A stretch of 27,767 bases of DNA. Source: Verrucomicrobia bacterium UBA1727 (GTDB lineage: Bacteria > Verrucomicrobiota > Kiritimatiellia > RFP12 > UBA1067). The translations under genes and the position numbers were made by a program. A model generated the notes under the pieces. It worked only from the letters and a program-made list of their open reading frames with translations. It was not told where the DNA came from and searched no databases. The stretch covers positions 134 through 27,900 of the forward strand of contig DCIL01000068.1 of NCBI GenBank assembly GCA_002315875.1, written 5' to 3'. This document shows positions 22,155 through 27,767 of the stretch, one piece after another. Each line of letters opens with the position of its first letter. Positions within the stretch are counted from its first letter, which is position 1.

Positions 22155-22984
22155 TTGGTGTAAACGTTGAGATTGGCGAGCACCGTGCACCACAGCCGCG
22201 TAAGCGCGTCCCGAGCCGCGTCCGGCACATCATCCGGGCCCACGCTCATGAAGATGATCGAGATGCTCTTGTACTTGAAATGCGTGAAGTAGGCGGGGGA
22301 CGACGGAGAGATCCACGAAGGTCCGCCGGTAAGCGCAGGATACGACTTGCCTTTGGATTTCTCGAGGAATTCCGAGAAGTCCCGCTTCACCCCGAGAAAG
22401 ACGGGAAGCTCGGGCATCGCGGCCTTCGAGGGATCAGCCGCAGCCGGCGAGAAGGCAATCGAATACTCGGGAAAGAGATCGAGATCGCAGCCGGGCATCA
22501 CGATGGTGCGACGCACGCGGACGGCCTTCATCAGCGCCTCGATCTGCTTGGACTGTTTGAGGACATTCCTGATGCCGCCGCCGAGCATGATCACTTCACA
22601 GGAATTGACGAGCCAGTAGTTGCGCTCGTTGTAGACATGCGGCTTGATGCCGAGGGACTTGAGGAAGGCGAGGCCCTTCTCGTCCCCGATATAGGCGACG
22701 TGGCAGGTGTCGATCGGCTTCATCGGCAGCGCCATGAAACGCTTGAGCTCAGCCGTCTTCGCGGCGGAAAGAGAGGACGGATACCAGATCTTGAGACCGT
22801 GTCCCTCGCGGTACTCGGTCACACCGTCCGCCTCGGTGATGACGCCGGGCAAGAGGAACGGACGATACGCGCCGACCGTGTGCGGCGGCACCGGTCCCTC
22901 GACAAGCACCTTCTCTCCATCCTCGAACGCGGCAACCGCGACGAACGAGCACAGAACTGAAATCGCAAAAAGAAATCTCTTCAT
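22151..22984 (-). CDS. Secreted protein of unknown function, related to the C-terminus of the adjacent GH2-like protein
   Basis: About 277 residues from ATG 22984, with a G-rich ribosome site (AAGGGGGTGG) and a signal peptide (MKRFLFAISVLCSFVAVAA). I do not recognise a named family. HVAYIGDEKGLAFLKSLGIKPHVY parallels DAIFYDGDKTDAEILAKFGVKLPRW in the GH2-like protein encoded just upstream, and the ends agree as well (LWCTVLANLNVYTK beside VYMTVLGNLGVQVKAE). It therefore seems to be a stand-alone version of that protein's last domain, probably a flavodoxin/glutamine-amidotransferase-like alpha/beta fold. The stop of the GH2-like gene is 10 nt upstream; its own stop overlaps the GH20-like start. 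Confidence 0.7.
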   Translation of the reverse strand: MKRFLFAISVLCSFVAVAAFEDGEKVLVEGPVPPHTVGAYRPFLLPGVITEADGVTEYREGHGLKIWYPSSLSAAKTAELKRFMALPMKPIDTCHVAYIGDEKGLAFLKSLGIKPHVYNERNYWLVNSCEVIMLGGGIRNVLKQSKQIEALMKAVRVRRTIVMPGCDLDLFPEYSIAFSPAAADPSKAAMPELPVFLGVKRDFSEFLEKSKGKSYPALTGGPSWISPSSPAYFTHFKYKSISIIFMSVGPDDVPDAARDALTRLWCTVLANLNVYTK

Positions 22985-22994
22985 ATCCACCCCC

Positions 22995-25900
22995 TTACCA
23001 GTTATGGAACGCATCGCCATCGTAGAGCTCGAGCTTGCCGAAGTACGGATTCTCCGCCTTCACCTGGACGCCGAGATTGCCGAGCACGGTCATGTAGACG
23101 CGCGCAATCTTCTCATCGTTCCAGTTGCCCTTCACCGAACCGTCGGGACGCACCCCGAGGCGCACTTTCTTCACTCCGTCCTTTTCAACTACCGCGAACG
23201 TATCCTGCGGCAGACGGTTCTCGTTGCGGAAATACGCATCTGCCGCGGACACTCCGGAAAACGCCGCGTCCTTCGGCAACGGCGCGCGGAAATCGATGCG
23301 GCGCGAGGAAAAGTCCTTAGAGCCGGGCAGCACCAGTACCGTGCCCTTCGCCTTGCCGTCCCACCGCGGCAGTTTGACTCCGAACTTCGCGAGGATTTCA
23401 GCATCGGTCTTGTCGCCATCGTAGAAGATAGCGTCCGTGGCCTTGGGCTTTGCGGCTTTGCCGAAGTCGGCGAGGAGACGATTCACGAGCAAGGTCGCGG
23501 CGGGATCCTTACCGTAACGCGAAGTGACATCAAGCTGACACCAGATCGCAGTGCCGCCGTTCTCAAGCCGCTCTTCCAATAGCGCGGCATACTGAAGATT
23601 GAAACCAGTTTCTACGAGCGTGCGGAAAGCGCCGTTCGAGGGCCTGCGGATCACGCAACCGGCGACGATACCGCCATTGCCGCATTTCCACTTGCTGCGC
23701 GGATAGTGCGGCGTATTCTCCTTTGAGATCACGAACGCAGGTACGGTATCGCTGTCGCCGCGCCAGTCATGGAGATCGGTGTTGTCGAAGCCGGCGACGA
23801 GCGGCGAGTCCTTGCGCAGAACAAACGCATCGCGATAACTCGGCGCAGCCATGATGAAGCGCTTGAGCGAATTGGTCGTCTGCTCGAAGACGAGCGCCGC
23901 AGTGATGTTCGCAGGCAGCGCACCGACGAGCGGGGACGAAGCAAAGGCGTTCTGTCCGATCACGAGTCGTTCACCCGCCTTGACCTCATCGAGCGAGGAG
24001 ACCAAGCGGAAAGCGACCCCCGCCTTGGAAAGAAGCGCCTTCGTGCGTCCGTCAGGATCGAAGAGAACGACCTCCGCCGCCTTGCACGGCGCGGCCTTCG
24101 GATAGACGCGAAGATTAAGTTCGTCGCGTCCCGACTTCTCACCGGACTTCCACGCGATCTGGAGCCGGAGATCGGTCTTCTTCTTGACTTCAGGCGCGGC
24201 AAACTCGATCGGGGAATGGACGATTCCACCGGCCGGAACGTCCACACTCGTAGCCGACTTACAATCCGCGACCTTCCAGGCGAAATTCACCTTGACCGGA
24301 TAGAGATGGTCATTGACGATGGTGAGCGACTTGACAATCTTCTCGCCGGAATAGTAGATATGATCCTTCGAAGTGAAGGCGTCGGGACCCCCGGAGGCGA
24401 AGACAAGAAGCGGATCAAAGCATTCGCGAATGGTCGCATACTGATAATCGGGACGCGTATGATCGGAAAGCGGATGACGCTGGACCTCGCTGAAGCCGAA
24501 GGTGTGGTCGGGCTGGAGGCCCGGCTTCTTCGGATCGCCAGCGACGCGGCGGTAGATCGTGTTGTGGATGTGGAAGGTCTGAGCCGAATGATGATGGTCG
24601 CGTCCACCGGGGAAATCGCCGAGCGCGCTCAGGTTGTATCCGCGCCACGCCTTGGCCACGCGGCGGTAGTGATAATCGGAAAGACGGTTGAAGTTGGCGT
24701 CCTCTCCGCTCGCGACATCAATCGCCCACACCCAGTCCGTCGAATGCGGCACGGGATAGCGTTCCGCGGCGAAAACCTCCTCGCCGAAATAGCGCGCGGC
24801 CTGCTCGGCTGCGAGGTGATTGGCGTACTGTCCCTTGTCGAAGTGCTGGAACTGACCGGGATACGGGAAGGCGGACTCGACCACCATGAGCGGCTGGGTG
24901 TGTCCCTTCGCCCACTGCGCCGGCCAATCCTCCTGCTCCTGAAGCGGAGTGCCGTAGCTCTGATAGTTCATCGAGGTGAAGATGCGGCCGGAATTGCCGC
25001 CGGCGTGCTGGAAGAGATCGCGCGAATCGTCAAAGCGCCGCATCGTATCCTCGGCATGATAAGCGCGGGCGCGGGCGTGCTGCTTCGCCGTCGGCGAGTA
25101 TTTCGTATCGGTCAGCTTGCCCGGATCCTGATCCCAGGCGTAGCCGCAGGTATTGAAGTCGGTGTACCAGAGGATGATCGAAGGATGGTTCGCGTACCAC
25201 TCGAAGAAGCGCTCGACGTTCGGCACATACAAGGCATCGTCCTCATCCTCGTAGGACGGCATCTGATGGAGATTCATAAGTCCCTGACGGTCGCACTCGT
25301 CGAGATACTCCTTGATTCCGACATGGCTGTCCTTACCCCAAGGATTGCAACGGACGGTATCGTAGTTGAGGTTCTTGATCATTCCGACGTACTGCGAGAT
25401 GCAGTCGGGATGTCCGTAGTAATGGTTCAACCGTTCGAGCCCGGGCGAGGTCCACATCCGCATGCGCAGATGTACGCCGTTCATCACGAACTCGCCCTTC
25501 TCGACCCAGACCTCGCGGAAACCGAAGAGCTGCTTCGGCGAGATGTCGAGAACGTCATCCCCCTTCTCCAACCTGGCGGTCATGTCATACGTCTGCGGAT
25601 TCTCAGCGGTCCACGCCAAGGCATCGGTCCACGCTTCCTTCCACTTGACGACTTGCGAAGTCGAACCGTCCAGTTTGATCTGCCGCGTGAATTCCTTGCA
25701 CGTTTTTCCGTCCCGAGCGAAATTGAAGCGGAGCACCGCCTCGCCGGCAATCGCCGCGGGATTGTCGATGCGGGCGCGGAGAGTCGCTTCCTTCTTGCGC
25801 CAGCTCGGCAACGCGACGGCGGACTTGATCTCGAGCGTGGTCGGACGCGACTCGAGCCAGACATCGCCGAGCGCAATCTCGGCATGGTCACCGATCGCCG

Positions 25901-27539
25901 GCACGCCGCGCCAGAGTCCGACATAATGCCGGTCACAGTAAAGCGTAATCGTATTGACGCCGGTTTCGGAGAGGAGGTCGGTCACGTCGATGCGCACACG
26001 ATTAGGCACCATCGTGAAGTCCTTGGTATCCTGACGGAACGCCTTGACCTGGCGTCCGTTCCAGAAGATGCGTCCCGTATCGGCGTTGAAGTTCTCGAAG
26101 ACCACGAAGAGCCGTCCCTTCGGCGTCTTGTCCTTCGGCAGCACGAGCGTGCGCTCGTACCAGGCCGCGCGATAGGAAATGATCGAGCGACCGCGGTAAT
26201 AGTCCGTCGGATTGGCGAGCTTGCCGTTCTTGTCGAAGGTGTGAAGATACCAGGCAGGCGAACGATAGCTGCCGGGAACACGGACGTAGGCCGGCTTATC
26301 GGACGGCGGAGCGCCGAGATAGTCATCCACCGGCCAGCAGCGCCAGAACGCATTGAGGCAGATGCCCTTGCGGACCCCGAGAGAGCGCTTGGCAGCGTCC
26401 TCAAGCGTCCAGAGCGGCGTCTCCACGACAGATTGCGGTTTCGGAGAGAGAACGTGATCCCGAGGCGGCTCGATCTTGATGTCTTCAGCCGTCTCGGCCG
26501 AGACGATGCTGCCGATTTCGGAGCCGAGCGTTATCTCGCCTTGCTTGGCGCCATCGAGATAGAGAGAAAGCGTCTTATCCTTCGCGGCGAACTCGAGTTG
26601 ATAGCCGACGTCCAGCTTGAGCGTATCGGCACACTGGATCTTTCCGGTCTTGCCGCCGCCTTCTGCAAGCAATGACAGAAGGCGCGATTCGCCCATCGCC
26701 GAAAGCGTGAACTTCGCACCGCCCGCGGTCTTGAAGCGCATGATCGGAGCGGACGTCTTCTTCACGGCTTCGGACGAAGAGAAGCGGAAGGCGTTGCCCG
26801 GAAGCTTGACGCTCTTCATCTTCACGTCGCTACCGCCGGACGCAAGGGCGAAGATCTCGTCCGCCGAAAGCGCGGTATCGTAGAAGCGGATGTCGTCATA
26901 GACACCGTCGCCGACATTGGCCTTGAAGCGGTCGGTGCCCTCGCCGCATTGGAAGACGAGGTCGACCCGATCGTCCGGGAAATTGAATTTCGCGGCATCG
27001 GACAGGCGATTGATGAGCTTGCCGTCTACATAGAGCGAGACGGACGCGGTCTTGCGGTCCCAGGTAAAGGCGACGTGCGCCCACTTGTCCTTGGTGAAGA
27101 TCGGAGCGGACACGAGGAACTGGAACTGATGGGACGGCGCAAAGGTAAGCTCGATCACGCCATTCTTGCCCTTTATCAGATAGAAGCGGAACGGACGCCA
27201 CTTGGTGGCACCTCCGCAGAAGATGCGGTGCATCTCCTTGTCCATCTGATTCCAGTGCGGCTTGAACCAGAACGACGCAGTGCCGGTGCGGGTATTGAAG
27301 TTCGGCATCTGGTCGCAGACGAGCGCCGTCACCTGGTCATAGGCATGGCGCTTGATTTCGAGACCTTGTCCCGAAACGCCGTCAACATACTTCGAGGCAC
27401 CATAGACGATCGGTTGCTTGGCGAGCGCGGCATCGCGTCCACCCCACTTGACCTGTCCGTCAAAGGTTATCTGATACTGGATGTCCGCCGCGGAAGCGGC
27501 AAGCGGTATGAGCGCAAGCAGCAAAAGACGACTGTTCAT
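22995..27539 (-). CDS. Secreted GH2-like glycosidase with N-terminal LamG-type domain; acid/base Glu apparently replaced
   Basis: 1514 residues with signal peptide MNSRLLLLALIPLAASA. Residues about 20-235 are a LamG/concanavalin-type jelly roll (GTASFWFKPHW, DGVYDDIRFYDTALSADEIFAL). Residues about 390-520 are a GH2 sugar-binding domain (YRAAWYERTLVLP, FENFNADTGRIFWNGRQV), then an immunoglobulin-like domain and a TIM barrel near 690-1000 (LNYDTVRCNPWGKD, CDRQGLMNLHQMPSY, NHPSIILWYTDFN). GH2 enzymes read W.xGNE at the last motif with Glu as acid/base; here DFN is at 794-796. The nucleophile candidate E888 (LMVVESAFP) is kept. About 450 further residues include alpha/beta modules, the last related to the next gene's product. 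It starts 6 nt after the MFS gene, so uptake and cleavage are co-expressed. Confidence 0.75.
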   Translation of the reverse strand: MNSRLLLLALIPLAASAADIQYQITFDGQVKWGGRDAALAKQPIVYGASKYVDGVSGQGLEIKRHAYDQVTALVCDQMPNFNTRTGTASFWFKPHWNQMDKEMHRIFCGGATKWRPFRFYLIKGKNGVIELTFAPSHQFQFLVSAPIFTKDKWAHVAFTWDRKTASVSLYVDGKLINRLSDAAKFNFPDDRVDLVFQCGEGTDRFKANVGDGVYDDIRFYDTALSADEIFALASGGSDVKMKSVKLPGNAFRFSSSEAVKKTSAPIMRFKTAGGAKFTLSAMGESRLLSLLAEGGGKTGKIQCADTLKLDVGYQLEFAAKDKTLSLYLDGAKQGEITLGSEIGSIVSAETAEDIKIEPPRDHVLSPKPQSVVETPLWTLEDAAKRSLGVRKGICLNAFWRCWPVDDYLGAPPSDKPAYVRVPGSYRSPAWYLHTFDKNGKLANPTDYYRGRSIISYRAAWYERTLVLPKDKTPKGRLFVVFENFNADTGRIFWNGRQVKAFRQDTKDFTMVPNRVRIDVTDLLSETGVNTITLYCDRHYVGLWRGVPAIGDHAEIALGDVWLESRPTTLEIKSAVALPSWRKKEATLRARIDNPAAIAGEAVLRFNFARDGKTCKEFTRQIKLDGSTSQVVKWKEAWTDALAWTAENPQTYDMTARLEKGDDVLDISPKQLFGFREVWVEKGEFVMNGVHLRMRMWTSPGLERLNHYYGHPDCISQYVGMIKNLNYDTVRCNPWGKDSHVGIKEYLDECDRQGLMNLHQMPSYEDEDDALYVPNVERFFEWYANHPSIILWYTDFNTCGYAWDQDPGKLTDTKYSPTAKQHARARAYHAEDTMRRFDDSRDLFQHAGGNSGRIFTSMNYQSYGTPLQEQEDWPAQWAKGHTQPLMVVESAFPYPGQFQHFDKGQYANHLAAEQAARYFGEEVFAAERYPVPHSTDWVWAIDVASGEDANFNRLSDYHYRRVAKAWRGYNLSALGDFPGGRDHHHSAQTFHIHNTIYRRVAGDPKKPGLQPDHTFGFSEVQRHPLSDHTRPDYQYATIRECFDPLLVFASGGPDAFTSKDHIYYSGEKIVKSLTIVNDHLYPVKVNFAWKVADCKSATSVDVPAGGIVHSPIEFAAPEVKKKTDLRLQIAWKSGEKSGRDELNLRVYPKAAPCKAAEVVLFDPDGRTKALLSKAGVAFRLVSSLDEVKAGERLVIGQNAFASSPLVGALPANITAALVFEQTTNSLKRFIMAAPSYRDAFVLRKDSPLVAGFDNTDLHDWRGDSDTVPAFVISKENTPHYPRSKWKCGNGGIVAGCVIRRPSNGAFRTLVETGFNLQYAALLEERLENGGTAIWCQLDVTSRYGKDPAATLLVNRLLADFGKAAKPKATDAIFYDGDKTDAEILAKFGVKLPRWDGKAKGTVLVLPGSKDFSSRRIDFRAPLPKDAAFSGVSAADAYFRNENRLPQDTFAVVEKDGVKKVRLGVRPDGSVKGNWNDEKIARVYMTVLGNLGVQVKAENPYFGKLELYDGDAFHNW

Positions 27540-27545
27540 AATCGA

Positions 27546-27767
27546 TCAATCTTTTTTCTCGGGCATCTTGCCGGTCGTGAAGTACTGCTCGACCTCTTCG
27601 AGCGTGCGGCCCTTGGTCTCGGGCAGGAAGAACGCCGCAGTGATGAAGTAGATCACAGTGAAGCCGGCGAGAACGAAGAAGACCGAGCCGTTGTCATTCG
27701 TCCACGCGCACCACCGCGGGAAGACCGTCGCGATGCCGGCGGAAACGCCCTGGTTGATGATCATCGC
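27546..27767 (-). CDS. Sugar-porter MFS transporter, C-terminal fragment (5' end outside window)
   Basis: The last 73 codons of a transporter, open to the right edge. It shows the last two membrane helices (GVSAGIATVFP..., NGSVFFVLAGFTVIYFITAAFFL) followed by PETKGRTLEEVEQYF. The PETKG motif after the last helix is the hallmark of the sugar-porter family (XylE/GLUT-like), which import monosaccharides by proton symport or facilitated diffusion. It ends 6 nt before the GH2-like gene and is the most upstream visible gene of this operon. Confidence 0.85.
   Translation of the reverse strand, partial: AMIINQGVSAGIATVFPRWCAWTNDNGSVFFVLAGFTVIYFITAAFFLPETKGRTLEEVEQYFTTGKMPEKKD

Noticed and set aside
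23769..26675. Plus-strand open frame of 968 codons opposite the GH2-like gene
   Set aside because: Antisense shadow with the same Arg/Asp/Glu-rich composition as the others; no recognisable domain.

Overview
The window is a GC-rich bacterial segment (near 60% GC by eye) in which every protein gene I accept lies on the minus strand; the only accepted plus-strand gene is a tRNA-Arg. The content points to a Gram-negative, polysaccharide-degrading bacterium with an outer membrane: large secreted glycoside hydrolases (GH42-like, GH2-like, GH92, GH5-like, a GH20-like relic), a TonB-dependent receptor with its own TonB-ExbB-ExbD, a Lol/MacB-type ABC transporter, and many dispersed short repeats between genes. 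The gene repertoire resembles gut or rumen members of the PVC group (Kiritimatiellota, Lentisphaerota or Verrucomicrobiota). That placement is an inference from gene types, not from a marker gene.

Layout in the direction of transcription (right to left). (1) 27767-19593: the tail of a sugar-porter MFS transporter, a 1514-residue GH2-like protein with an N-terminal LamG-type domain, a small secreted protein related to the C-terminus of that GH2-like protein, a shrunken GH20-like protein, and a MATE transporter with a C-terminal GHKL/RsbW-like domain. Spacings are short or overlapping, so this looks like one operon. (2) 19577-19504: tRNA-Arg(CCT) on the plus strand, beside a promoter-like region shared with the next operon. 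(3) 19445-11982: a GH5-like secreted glycosidase, an in-frame fusion of a mannonate-dehydratase-like TIM barrel to a GH92 alpha-mannosidase, a Tat-exported metallo-beta-lactamase-fold hydrolase, an unusually small ExbB, ExbD and TonB. These are tightly spaced or overlapping. (4) 11770-8582: a siderophore-type TonB-dependent receptor and a secreted squalene-cyclase-like alpha/alpha-toroid protein. (5) 8372-4800: LolD-like ATPase, double-FtsX permease and a UbiA-family prenyltransferase. (6) 4640-4056: a lone AT-richer zincin metalloprotease between repeat-filled spacers. (7) 3488-99: a large GH42-like secreted protein.

Functionally, regions 1 and 3 look like glycan-breakdown loci. A mannose theme is suggested by the GH5-like enzyme, the GH92 exo-mannosidase and the mannonate dehydratase homologue. 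Uptake would run through the MFS porter and perhaps the TonB system, which is co-transcribed with the mannan genes.

The least ordinary features are these. The UxuA-like/GH92 fusion has a signal-peptide-like segment in its middle. A 100-bp promoter-containing sequence is present twice (92% identical), flanking the receptor/toroid gene pair and placing similar promoters before the receptor and the ABC operon. A 21-nt palindrome occurs three times with compensatory base changes. One simple-repeat family has entered two genes in opposite orientations, forming a signal-peptide core in one and a charged linker in the other. The ExbB lacks the usual cytoplasmic domain.
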